A stretch of 64,000 nucleotides of DNA, taken from Caballeronia mineralivorans PML1(12). Its GTDB lineage: Bacteria; Pseudomonadota; Gammaproteobacteria; Burkholderiales; Burkholderiaceae. The notes beneath the pieces are model-generated. The model made no database searches, was not told where the DNA came from, and was given only the letters and a program-made list of their open reading frames with translations. Both the position numbers and the translations under genes were made by a program. The DNA is taken from contig NZ_AEJF01000088.1 in assembly GCF_001028175.1 (NCBI RefSeq), positions 35,259-99,258 of the forward strand. The letters run 5' to 3'. Of the stretch, positions 17,933 to 26,534 are shown piece by piece. How positions within the stretch are numbered: position 1 is the first letter of the stretch; the number at the start of each line of letters is the position of its first letter.

Positions 17933-17948
17933 GTAAGTACGGGGTAAG
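17933..17948 (+). promoter_or_regulatory. GTAAG box 3 (upstream of the efflux operon)
   Basis: Plus-strand GTAAGTACGGGGTAAG, 11-bp period. It faces the RND efflux operon about 185 bp upstream of the first possible start. With box 2 it forms a divergent pair 55 bp apart. Confidence 0.55.
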
Positions 17949-18133
17949 TATTACGGCTGCACGCTGGCAGGCGTCAGCGAACGAGCGATGCTGATCGAAA
18001 CCTTTGTCCGGATGAGTACGCTTGGCTCCTTTTCATCCGCCCGGTCGAATCGCTCTTACACCCATGCACGGTTTTTAAATGAGCGACATGCGCAGTCAAA
18101 ACAAAAACACTTCGCTGCGGGCAAGACTCGCGG

Positions 18134-19660
18134 TTGATCTTCTCGGCAGGCTCAGCAAGCGGGGCGGCAACATTGCTTACTGATTCCCGTAGTGATTCCG
18201 CTAAGGCCTCGTCCAAACGACTGGCAAGCGCTCTGCCGTTGATTGCCGTATTAGGCGCGTGCGCGCTGCAGGCGCCCTATTCACCTGCGCCTCTTGGCGC
18301 CCAGGCGGCGTGGGCGAATCAACCGCCATACGCGCAGAAACTGTTACCAGCCTCCGAACAATGGTGGGTTGCTCTAAACGATCCGGTGCTTGACGACATG
18401 ATCGAAACCGCCTTTACCAGTAGCCCCTCCCTCGCTCTGGCGGCGGCGCATCTGGACGAGGCGCGCGCCACGCTCGGTGTGCAGACATCTCTCGGCCGCC
18501 CTCACGTGACCTTGAACGGAAGTGCAGGCCGGGCGCGCGTCCAGGGCAGCAGCGGCTCTGCAAACAACACGGCTCAAGTCGGCAGCTCGGTCATCGGCGG
18601 TCCCTCTCTGGCCTGGGAAATCGACGTGTTCGGCCGTCTTCGCGACACGCGCGCAGCAGCAAGCCGGCGGCTCGATGCTCGTACCGCGGACGCGGCGGCA
18701 GCGCGCTTGTTGCTGTCATCGCAAGTGGCGGGCACCCTGATGTCGCTTCGCGCATGCCGGCTCATACTGGATTTAAAGCGCGAGGACATTGCTTCCAGGC
18801 AAAGAGATCTGGTGCTGACACGCCGGCGAGTGGAACTGGGGTTCGCAGCACCTGTCGATGCAAGCCGTTCACTTAGCGGCGTATCCGACGCACAAGTCGG
18901 TCTGGTGAGCCAGGACGAATCGTGCGTCAAGGGCCTCGACGCGCTCGTCGGCCTGACGGGTCTTTCCGCATCGGAGATCGAGACGCGACTGCGGTCGCCG
19001 GCAAGCCCGCCTAAGCTGACGAACTACGAGGGCAGCACGTTTCCCAAGCCGCCGGCCGCTACGCTCACGCTTCCTGCCCTCGTCCTCGCGCGTCATCCGG
19101 GCGTGATCGCAGCCGAGCGCGAAGTCGCGGCGACCTATGCGGAGATCGGCGTTGCGCGCGCGAACCGGCTGCCTATCTTCAACCTCACTGCAGCGCTCAG
19201 CGGTAACTGGATCTCGGCGTCCGGAACGACCATTGCGTTCCTCGGCTGGTCGCTGATCCCCACGCTCAGCGCTCCGCTCTTCGATGGCGGCGCAGGTGCA
19301 GCCCAGGTCGACGCTGCTACCGCTCGTTATCTCGCCGCGCTCGCGTCGTTGAACACGACCTTGCGCAATACCACGCAGGACATCGAGGACGCGCTCACCG
19401 AGCAGGCGCATGCATCCGAGCGTCTTGCTGCCGCACAGCGTTCACGCGACGCGTATCAAGCGACGTTCGACGCTACCGAATCGCAATGGCGCGCCGGTGC
19501 GATCGACGTTTTCCAGCTTGAAGACACACGCCGGCAACGAGAAGCCGCAGACGAAACGGCCGTCGATGCCGCGCGAGCGAGTGTGCAAGCCTGGGTGGAT
19601 ATCGTCCGCGCATCGGGCAATGCCGCCACGTTTTCAACCACGCCTACCGAACCGGATTGA
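18134..19660 (+). CDS. Outer-membrane efflux lipoprotein (NodT/OprM type)
   Basis: An outer-membrane channel of the TolC/OprM class, up to 508 residues. A signal peptide ends in the lipobox LIAVLGAC, so it is a lipoprotein. The two repeated coiled-coil halves are visible, for example QWWVALNDPVLDDMIETAF and LAWEIDVFGRLRDTRAAASRR. No ATG precedes the signal peptide in this frame: the start is a TTG at 18134 or, with a better purine-rich site, the TTG at 18173. It is the first gene of a three-gene RND efflux operon in which the next start lies 6 bp after its stop. Confidence 0.88.
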   Translation: MIFSAGSASGAATLLTDSRSDSAKASSKRLASALPLIAVLGACALQAPYSPAPLGAQAAWANQPPYAQKLLPASEQWWVALNDPVLDDMIETAFTSSPSLALAAAHLDEARATLGVQTSLGRPHVTLNGSAGRARVQGSSGSANNTAQVGSSVIGGPSLAWEIDVFGRLRDTRAAASRRLDARTADAAAARLLLSSQVAGTLMSLRACRLILDLKREDIASRQRDLVLTRRRVELGFAAPVDASRSLSGVSDAQVGLVSQDESCVKGLDALVGLTGLSASEIETRLRSPASPPKLTNYEGSTFPKPPAATLTLPALVLARHPGVIAAEREVAATYAEIGVARANRLPIFNLTAALSGNWISASGTTIAFLGWSLIPTLSAPLFDGGAGAAQVDAATARYLAALASLNTTLRNTTQDIEDALTEQAHASERLAAAQRSRDAYQATFDATESQWRAGAIDVFQLEDTRRQREAADETAVDAARASVQAWVDIVRASGNAATFSTTPTEPD

Positions 19661-19666
19661 CACGAC

Positions 19667-20839
19667 ATGTCCCAGCCTTTTACTACGCCGATCACGGTCT
19701 CGAAGCGCAAGCTCGCCATCGCGGTGCTGGCAGCCGCTTTAATCGCGGCGATGGTAGCCGGGATTGCAATGCGCGGACACGCTCCGGCTGCACCACCCCC
19801 GCCTGCCGCCAGCGCGCTCACGGTAGCCGTGGTGCAGCCCCGTCACGCACGCTGGGCCGAATCGATCGACGTGTCGGGCGCCATTGCGCCTTGGCAGGAA
19901 GCATCGATTCGATCGTTGCTGACGGGCGAGCGTCTCACGCGAGTGGAGGTAGACGTTGGCAGCGTGGTAAAGCGCGGGCAGTTGCTGGCACGCTATGACA
20001 CGACGATGCTCAAGGCCGTCGCCGCGCAAAGTGCCGCAGCACTCGCACAGGCGCAAGCAAGCGCGCAACAGGCACGGACGAACGAATCGCGTGCGCTGCA
20101 AATGAACGATAGCGGCGGCATCAGCAAGCAGGATCTGCTGCAATACCGGACGACTGCACAAGTGACCAAGGCGCAGGAAGACGCAGCGCGCGCGCAACTG
20201 CAGGCCCGCATGATCGACCTGCAAAACGCCAGCATCCTTGCTCCTGATGACGGCACCATCAGCGCGCGCACTGCCACGCTGGGCTCCGTTGCGCCGGTCG
20301 GACAGGAGTTGTTCCGGCTGATCCGGCAAGACCGGCTGCAGTGGCAAGCAGAAGTCACGGCGGCCGAGGTGGCATCGGTTCGTATCGGACAGCCTATCGT
20401 CCTGCTGTTGCCGGATAACACGCTGGCTCGTGGCACAGTCGGGAGAATCGCGCCTTCACTGGATCCACAATCGCGCGTCGCACTCATTTATGCCGACCTG
20501 GAGCCGGGTTCGCATGCGCGAGCCGGTATGTACACAGGCGGGCGCATCGTGCTTGGCGAAAGCAACGCGCTCGTCATTCCCGCATCGGCGCTTGCGATGC
20601 ACGACGGCCGCAATAACGTCGCCGTCGTGGTCGACCGTGACGGCATAGAACGCGTCTCGTTGCGCGAAGTCACCACCGGCCGGCGAGAAGGAAACGCTGT
20701 TGAAGTCGTGCATGGACTTGCGGGTACGGAGCGCATTGTCGGGAACGGGGCAGGGCTGCTCAACGAAGGCGATCTGGTGACGCTTGCATCGGCTCCTGCA
20801 CTGCTGGCGGAGAAAGAAAAAAGCGGGATGCGCCAATGA
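19667..20839 (+). CDS. RND efflux periplasmic adaptor (membrane fusion protein)
   Basis: A 390-residue adaptor with an N-terminal membrane anchor (residues 16-34), a lipoyl/biotinyl half-motif region, an alpha-hairpin coiled coil (LAQAQASAQQARTNESRALQ) and beta-barrel domains. It bridges the inner-membrane pump and the outer-membrane channel. Its TGA overlaps the ATG of the pump gene. No lipobox is present, so it is likely anchored by the N-terminal helix. Confidence 0.9.
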   Translation: MSQPFTTPITVSKRKLAIAVLAAALIAAMVAGIAMRGHAPAAPPPPAASALTVAVVQPRHARWAESIDVSGAIAPWQEASIRSLLTGERLTRVEVDVGSVVKRGQLLARYDTTMLKAVAAQSAAALAQAQASAQQARTNESRALQMNDSGGISKQDLLQYRTTAQVTKAQEDAARAQLQARMIDLQNASILAPDDGTISARTATLGSVAPVGQELFRLIRQDRLQWQAEVTAAEVASVRIGQPIVLLLPDNTLARGTVGRIAPSLDPQSRVALIYADLEPGSHARAGMYTGGRIVLGESNALVIPASALAMHDGRNNVAVVVDRDGIERVSLREVTTGRREGNAVEVVHGLAGTERIVGNGAGLLNEGDLVTLASAPALLAEKEKSGMRQ

Positions 20840-23800
20840 ACTTCGCTACCTGGTCCATCCATCACCGCATCCCGGTTATCGTTCTATTCATCTTCCTTTC
20901 TTTCGCAGGCTTCTGGGGGTTCCATCAGCTGCCCGTGGCGAACATGCCCGATCTCGACCTACCGACGATCAACGTGACCCTGTCGCTGCCTGGCGCGGCA
21001 CCCGCCCAGCTCGAAGCCGATGTCGCCCGCAAAGCCGAGGATGCGCTCGCCACGTTGCAAGGCATCAAGCACCAGAGCACGCAGATTGTCGACGGGCAGG
21101 TGCATATCCAGGTCAAGCTTTTCATTGGGCGCAACATCTCCGACGCACTGAATGAAGCGAAGGATGCAATCGATCGGATCCGCTCCCAACTGCCCGCCGA
21201 TCTCGACCCGCCGATCATCACTGCCGTAAGAAGCGATTCCAACCCGATCATTACCTTCGCGGTTGCTTCAACTCGGCTGAGTGAAGTGCAACTGTCATGG
21301 TTTATCGACGATACCGTCAGCAAGGCGGTGCTCGCCGTACCGGGGGTCGCTCAGTTCGAGCGAGTGGGCGGCGTGACGCGCGAGGTGCGGATAGATGTCG
21401 ACCCGGTCAAGCTGGCATCCACCGGAATGACGGCCGTGGATCTCTCGCGGGCGCTGCGTTCCATGCAAGTGGACGCATCGGGCGGACGTGGCCGCTGGGG
21501 TAGCGGAGAACAGTCCATGCGGGTTCTCGGCACCGTTGCGCAGGCGGCGGACCTCGACAGGTTTCCGCTCACGTTGGCCGATGGCCGCTCCATCTCGCTT
21601 GACCAGGTCGCTCGCGTAAGCGACACCGTCGCGGAGCAGACACAGTCCGCCATATTGGGTGAACACCGGGTAGTCGGTTTCCGGATTTATCGTGCTAAGG
21701 GCGCGGACGAAACGCAAATAGCGACCCGTGTCGAAGAAGCCCTGCAAACGCTTCGCGCGGCCGACCCGGCGCTTTCGTTAAGACAGGTATCGAGTACCGT
21801 CGATTACACCAGGGAGCAATACAAAGGCTCCATGGATATGCTCTACGAGGGCGCAGTGCTGGCCGTGCTCGTGGTCTGGTGGTTCTTGCGCAACAGCCGC
21901 GCAACCCTGGTGGCGGCAGCCGCACTGCCCTTGTCGATATTGCCGACCTTCGCGGCCATGCAGTGGCTGGGCTACTCGCTGAACACCCTGACACTGCTGG
22001 CGCTTGCGGTCGTGATTGGCGTACTGGTCGATGACGCCATTGTCGAGATTGAAAATATCGAACGGCATGCGCAGATGGGCAAACCCATCTTGCAGGCCGC
22101 GACCGATGCCGTGATCGAGATTGCCTTGCCGGTGACCGCGACCACCTTGTCGTTAGTCGCGATCTTCCTACCGACCGCTCAAATGAGCGGTGTTCCAGGG
22201 CTTTTCTTCAAGCAGTTTGGCTGGACAGCCGTTGTCGCCGTCCTGATGTCGCTGCTGGTCGCGCGATTGCTCACGCCGATGATGGCGGTCGCGTTGCTCA
22301 GTCACTCGCCGCCGCATGACCCCAAGCCCTCGCGCTTAATGCAGCGATATCGAACGCTTGTGTACTGGTGTCTTGCCCATAAGAAGACCACGCTAGTTCT
22401 CACTGCCGCGTTGCTTGCGGGCTCGATTGCGCTGATCCCGCTGATACCAACGGGTTTCGTGCCAACCTCCGATCGTGGTTTCATCGAGATCAACGTCGAG
22501 TTGTCGCCCGGCAGCGCGCTCGATACGACGCTCGCCGTCGAACAAGACGCACGTCGGGCGCTGGCCGGATTACCCGGGATCGAACAGATCTTCAGCGTCG
22601 CCGGAGGGAATGCGACCACGAGTTTCGATTCTGTCCAGACCGCCGGCACGCGCTTCGGGACCATGACGCTCATGCTATTACCACGCGGACAGCGGCTGTC
22701 TCAGGCAAGTATCGAGCAGTCGGTCAGGTCACGTCTTGCGACCGTAGCGGGCGCCCGCTTCTCGGTGGGCGGCGGCGATCTCGGACAGAAGTTCGAGATG
22801 ATCCTGACCAGCGACAACACCACCGCGCTGACTGAAAGCGCCAATCTGGTGGCCCGGGAAATGCGCAGTGTCCCGGGACTATTCAACGTCGCATCGTCGG
22901 CCAGCATCGAGCAGCCAGAGATCGAGGTTCGCCCCAACATGACGCTTGCGGCTGAACGCGGCATCAGCACCGCGACCATCGGCGAAGCGGTGCGCATCAC
23001 CACGAGCGGCGACTTCGATCCGCAATTGCCCCGGCTCAATCTGGATGACCGGCAGATTTTCGTCCGCGTGCGGCTGGGGGAAAAAGCCCTTGAACACGTT
23101 AGCTCGGTATTCGACCTGCGGCTCAAAGGCCGCGATGGCCTCGTACCGCTAGGCTCGATTGCCGATATCGCCATGGGCAGCGGTCCGGCCGAGATTGCCC
23201 GGTACGATCGCAAGCGCTATGTCTCCCTGACCGCGGATCTGAGCGGGGCGGCGCTTGGCGCAGCGGTGGACGCGGTCAAGGCGCTGCCCTCGGTGCGCGC
23301 GTTGCCGTCCAATGTCCGGCTGCTCGACAGCGGAGACGCGGACACCATGGCCGAACTGTCGTCTGGTTTTGCCATCGCCATGTTCACCGGCATCTTGTGC
23401 GTCTATCTGCTGCTCGTGGTGCTGTTCAAAGACTTCTTCCAGCCCATCACGATCCTGTCTGCACTTCCGCTATGTCTGGGCGGATCCTTCGTCATGCTGC
23501 TTGTGACGGGCAGCGAGCTGGACGTTCCGTCGATGGTCGGCCTGGTGATGCTGATGGGAATCGTGACCAAGAACTCCATTCTGCTGGTCGACTACGCCAT
23601 CCGCAATCTTGAGCAGGGCCAAATGACGATCGTGGATGCACTTGTCGATGCATGCATGAAACGGGCAAGGGCCATTGTGATGACCACCGTGGCGATGACT
23701 GCAGGCATGCTGCCGATCGCCCTCGGCCTGGGTGCCGACGCCAGCTTTCGCCAGCCGATGGCGTTTGCGGTGATCGGCGGCCTGCTGACATCGACGGCGT

Positions 23801-23904
23801 TGAGCTTGCTGGTGGTCCCTGTGGTGTTCACCTACGTGGATGCATTCAGACGAAGAGCCGCGGCGCTGAGCCTATGGATCGCGTTGCGCAAGAGCCCGCA
23901 ATAA
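20836..23904 (+). CDS. RND efflux pump, inner-membrane permease
   Basis: A 1022-residue pump of the HAE1 (AcrB/MdtB) class with the duplicated architecture of six membrane helices and a large periplasmic loop per half. The proton-relay aspartates are the paired DD in VIGVLVDDAIVEIENIERH. LPVANMPDLDLPTINVTL follows the first helix. It exports amphiphilic compounds across both membranes by proton antiport. The start overlaps the adaptor stop (ATGA). Substrates are not predictable, but its placement under the GTAAG box with envelope genes suggests a response to membrane-active agents. Confidence 0.93.
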   Translation: MNFATWSIHHRIPVIVLFIFLSFAGFWGFHQLPVANMPDLDLPTINVTLSLPGAAPAQLEADVARKAEDALATLQGIKHQSTQIVDGQVHIQVKLFIGRNISDALNEAKDAIDRIRSQLPADLDPPIITAVRSDSNPIITFAVASTRLSEVQLSWFIDDTVSKAVLAVPGVAQFERVGGVTREVRIDVDPVKLASTGMTAVDLSRALRSMQVDASGGRGRWGSGEQSMRVLGTVAQAADLDRFPLTLADGRSISLDQVARVSDTVAEQTQSAILGEHRVVGFRIYRAKGADETQIATRVEEALQTLRAADPALSLRQVSSTVDYTREQYKGSMDMLYEGAVLAVLVVWWFLRNSRATLVAAAALPLSILPTFAAMQWLGYSLNTLTLLALAVVIGVLVDDAIVEIENIERHAQMGKPILQAATDAVIEIALPVTATTLSLVAIFLPTAQMSGVPGLFFKQFGWTAVVAVLMSLLVARLLTPMMAVALLSHSPPHDPKPSRLMQRYRTLVYWCLAHKKTTLVLTAALLAGSIALIPLIPTGFVPTSDRGFIEINVELSPGSALDTTLAVEQDARRALAGLPGIEQIFSVAGGNATTSFDSVQTAGTRFGTMTLMLLPRGQRLSQASIEQSVRSRLATVAGARFSVGGGDLGQKFEMILTSDNTTALTESANLVAREMRSVPGLFNVASSASIEQPEIEVRPNMTLAAERGISTATIGEAVRITTSGDFDPQLPRLNLDDRQIFVRVRLGEKALEHVSSVFDLRLKGRDGLVPLGSIADIAMGSGPAEIARYDRKRYVSLTADLSGAALGAAVDAVKALPSVRALPSNVRLLDSGDADTMAELSSGFAIAMFTGILCVYLLLVVLFKDFFQPITILSALPLCLGGSFVMLLVTGSELDVPSMVGLVMLMGIVTKNSILLVDYAIRNLEQGQMTIVDALVDACMKRARAIVMTTVAMTAGMLPIALGLGADASFRQPMAFAVIGGLLTSTALSLLVVPVVFTYVDAFRRRAAALSLWIALRKSPQ

Positions 23905-23960
23905 GCGCGGTTTCGCGCCATCAGACCCGGTATTTTCGCATGCAGCAATCCGGTTGGCGA

Positions 23961-23976
23961 GTAAGTGAGCAGTAAG
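23961..23976 (+). promoter_or_regulatory. GTAAG box 4 (upstream of mipA and the two-component genes)
   Basis: Plus-strand GTAAGTGAGCAGTAAG, 11-bp period, followed by TCGG. A TTAAAG-like -10 follows about ten bases later. It lies 53 bp upstream of the mipA-type GTG, the same distance as box 1 from its gene. Confidence 0.65.
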
Positions 23977-24029
23977 TCGGTGAGCCTTAAAGTCGGGTCC
24001 GTCATCCCCCTCTCTTCAAAGGCACAACT

Positions 24030-24845
24030 GTGAGAAAACTTCTTCGCCGTAGGAACCAACTGCTGCTAACGGTCGCATCGGTCATGCTGCATTCGGGGGC
24101 GGTTTGGGCAGAAGGCACGGCAGATCCGGGCGATTCAGACGACGCAGGGTTCACGGTTCTGAGCAATGCGACCAACGTCACGCATTGGGGCCTCGGTGCC
24201 GGTGTCGGCCTTGAGCAGTCGCCCTATAAGGGCTACGGATCAAAAGTTTCTCCCATTCCGCTGATCTACTTCGACGACAAGTGGGTACACGTGCTCGGCA
24301 ACAAGCTCGACCTGAAGATCGGCAAGTGGAGCAACGTGCTGTTCGCACTTCGCGGCGAATACGCACTGGGCGACGGGTACAAGGGCTCGGATGCGCCGAT
24401 CCTGAATGGCATGCAAAACCGTAACGGCGCGTTCTGGTTCGGCCCGGCACTTACCTGGCATTCCGGCTATGGCACCCTGTCGGGCGACTTCCTGACGGGT
24501 GGGAACAAGGGACAGAAAGCAAGTGTCGAGTTTGGGAAGGCCCTTGAATACGGCAGCTTTTCAATCGAGCCGCATGTAGGCGCCGAATGGCTCAGCAGCA
24601 AATACGTCGACTACTACTATGGCGTGAGGTCGTCGGAAGTGAAGGCGGGGCGGCCCGCTTACACGGGGAAAGCGTCCTACAATGTGTCGGTTGGGGCCAA
24701 GTTCGACTATCGCTTCACGCCCCATCAGCTCGTGACCTTCGACGTTGGCGTCAAGCACCTGAGCAGCGGGATCACCGACAGCCCGCTGGTCGGCAAGCGG
24801 TATGTTCCCGAGGTCAGGCTCGGTTATCTCTATCAATTCAAGTGA
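24030..24845 (+). CDS. MipA/OmpV-family outer-membrane protein
   Basis: A 271-residue beta-barrel protein of the MipA/OmpV family. The signal peptide ends near VWA-EG, GLGAGVGLEQSPYKGYGSKV is the family-typical first strand, and the protein ends in the aromatic-rich LGYLYQFK. The GTG start follows AAAGG at seven bases. Members act as scaffolds for murein enzymes or as small-solute and antibiotic-inducible porin-like proteins; in other proteobacteria they are often induced by two-component systems next door. The adjacent response regulator starts 10 bp later, so the three are likely one transcript. Confidence 0.88.
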   Translation: MRKLLRRRNQLLLTVASVMLHSGAVWAEGTADPGDSDDAGFTVLSNATNVTHWGLGAGVGLEQSPYKGYGSKVSPIPLIYFDDKWVHVLGNKLDLKIGKWSNVLFALRGEYALGDGYKGSDAPILNGMQNRNGAFWFGPALTWHSGYGTLSGDFLTGGNKGQKASVEFGKALEYGSFSIEPHVGAEWLSSKYVDYYYGVRSSEVKAGRPAYTGKASYNVSVGAKFDYRFTPHQLVTFDVGVKHLSSGITDSPLVGKRYVPEVRLGYLYQFK

Positions 24846-24855
24846 GCACCGCTCC

Positions 24856-25533
24856 ATGTCGCGAGTCGCACTGGTCGAAGACCATGCACGTTTGGCGGGG
24901 ATGATCCGGCAAGCGTTGTCAGGCGCAGGAATCGAAACCGATATCTTCAGCAATCTATCGGAGGCCCACTACGGCATCAGCCAGGCGAACTACGCGGTCC
25001 TGATCCTCGACCGTGGGTTGCCCGACGGCGACGGGCTAGCGTTCCTGCGCAAGCTGCGTGAAGCCGGGCGGATGATGCCGTGCCTGATGCTGACCGCGCG
25101 GGATGCGTTACATGACCGGATCGACGGCCTGGAAACCGGTGCGGACGACTACGTCACCAAACCGTTCGCCATGAGTGAACTGGTCGCGCGTGTGCGCACG
25201 CTGATGCGGCGGCCGGTCGAACTCACGACGCTGGTTCAGAGTTTCGCGGACATCGCCGTCGACCCGCAGCAACGCGCCATGCGCTGCGGCGACCAGGCGG
25301 TCATGCTTGCGCCAACCGAACTGCAGATCATGTTGACCCTGCTCAAGGCGGCTGGCCAGACCGTCCGGCATTCGACACTGGAACACGCCGCCTGGGGATT
25401 AGGGGAAGCTGTCACGCCGAACGCGCTTGAGGTGACCATTCACCGTTTGCGCAAGAAGCTGCTGGCGATCAATGCCACCGCGCGTCTTGCTAACGTCCGG
25501 GGCGCGGGCTTTGCGCTGCAAAAGCTGGACTGA
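24856..25533 (+). CDS. OmpR-family response regulator (canonical)
   Basis: A 225-residue regulator with an intact receiver domain: acidic pocket E8-D9, phosphoacceptor D52 in VLILDRGLPDGDG, switch Thr in LMLTARD and Lys in DDYVTKPF. The C-terminal winged helix begins around residue 130 with TPNALEVTIHRLRKKL as recognition region. OmpR-type regulators bind tandem half-sites with 10-11-bp period, which matches the four GTAAG boxes. It is co-transcribed with the mipA-type gene. The kinase at 26535 is its probable partner. Confidence 0.92.
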   Translation: MSRVALVEDHARLAGMIRQALSGAGIETDIFSNLSEAHYGISQANYAVLILDRGLPDGDGLAFLRKLREAGRMMPCLMLTARDALHDRIDGLETGADDYVTKPFAMSELVARVRTLMRRPVELTTLVQSFADIAVDPQQRAMRCGDQAVMLAPTELQIMLTLLKAAGQTVRHSTLEHAAWGLGEAVTPNALEVTIHRLRKKLLAINATARLANVRGAGFALQKLD

Positions 25534-25578
25534 CTGATTTGCACGCGTGAGCTCCCTGATCCACGATGTGAGGACTCT

Positions 25579-26367
25579 ATGAAGCAACTTATCCTTGTGG
25601 TTGAAGGTGACGCAAGCTGCCGCGATGCGCTGCGCACCACCTTGCAGGCAAGCGGCTACGACGTCGCGGTCTTGTACGACGCCAGCAAGGTTGTCCGGCG
25701 CATAGAAGCAGAGCGGCCCACGCTGATGGTCATGGCCGGTGGTGCGTCCAGCGGAGATGGTCTCCCGGCACTACAAGCACTACAGGCTCTTCGCACGACT
25801 CAGGACGACTTGCCGATCATCATGCTTGGCGAGCAGGGCGACGAGACAGAGCGCATCATTGCACTTGAATGCGGCGCTGACGATTTCATCTCGAAGCCCT
25901 TCAACGTGCAAGAGGTACTGGTCAGGATTCGAAATGTACTCAGGCGGGTTCAACGTCACCGTCTTCAGGATCCGGTCTGGCGAGCGCCGTATGAATTTGA
26001 CGGGTTCAGACTGGATTTTGCGTGGCGCAGTCTCACTTATCATGGAGAACCGGTCCCGCTTACGCAGAACGAATACGCAATCCTCGCTCTGCTCGTCACG
26101 GCGCCAGGACGGGTTTTTACCAAGGCTGCCATTGTCCAGCGCATTTCGGCTGACACGCCGGACGCGCAAGGGAACGTGGGTGTCTGGGTGCATCGCCTGC
26201 GCATGCGGATCAAACGGGCGGCCGGCGCCTGCGAGATCATAGAAACCGTGCGCGGAAAAGGCTATGCGTTTAATCTCGATCCGACGCGATCGCATCGCAG
26301 CGCATTCGAAAACGGCCGTGCAAATGCGCTGCCTCCGCGGACGTCGATGCAAGGCGGCGTCAGGTGA
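25579..26367 (+). CDS. OmpR-family regulator with degenerate receiver (atypical)
   Basis: A 262-residue protein with a receiver fold and a C-terminal winged helix (VGVWVHRLRMRIKRA recognition region). The usual phosphoacceptor aspartate is replaced: PTLMVMAGGASSGDG has Ala53 where OmpR family members have Asp. The acidic pocket is E9-G10-D11 instead of the Glu/Asp-Asp pair that binds Mg2+. The switch Thr position in IIMLGEQ is Gly. The conserved Lys (FISKPFN) is kept. This looks like a phosphorylation-independent regulator controlled by heterodimerisation, ligand or abundance. It lies between the canonical regulator and the kinase. Confidence 0.88.
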   Translation: MKQLILVVEGDASCRDALRTTLQASGYDVAVLYDASKVVRRIEAERPTLMVMAGGASSGDGLPALQALQALRTTQDDLPIIMLGEQGDETERIIALECGADDFISKPFNVQEVLVRIRNVLRRVQRHRLQDPVWRAPYEFDGFRLDFAWRSLTYHGEPVPLTQNEYAILALLVTAPGRVFTKAAIVQRISADTPDAQGNVGVWVHRLRMRIKRAAGACEIIETVRGKGYAFNLDPTRSHRSAFENGRANALPPRTSMQGGVR

Positions 26368-26534
26368 TATCTGGCCGCGGTCATTCGTCTGACCCAACGT
26401 GCGAAACCCGCCGCAAGGGTAATCGGCAACATAGAAAATGTAACTGGCTTTCCCGTGTGGATGAACAGCGTGTGCAGGCTACAAACGCATGGCTTTCCTT
26501 TCGCAGCAGCCGTTGACAGATACGGATAGCAATC

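Noticed and set aside
18083..18133. A longer N-terminus for the outer-membrane efflux protein.
   Set aside because: The frame is open only from 18083 and contains no ATG, GTG or TTG before 18134.
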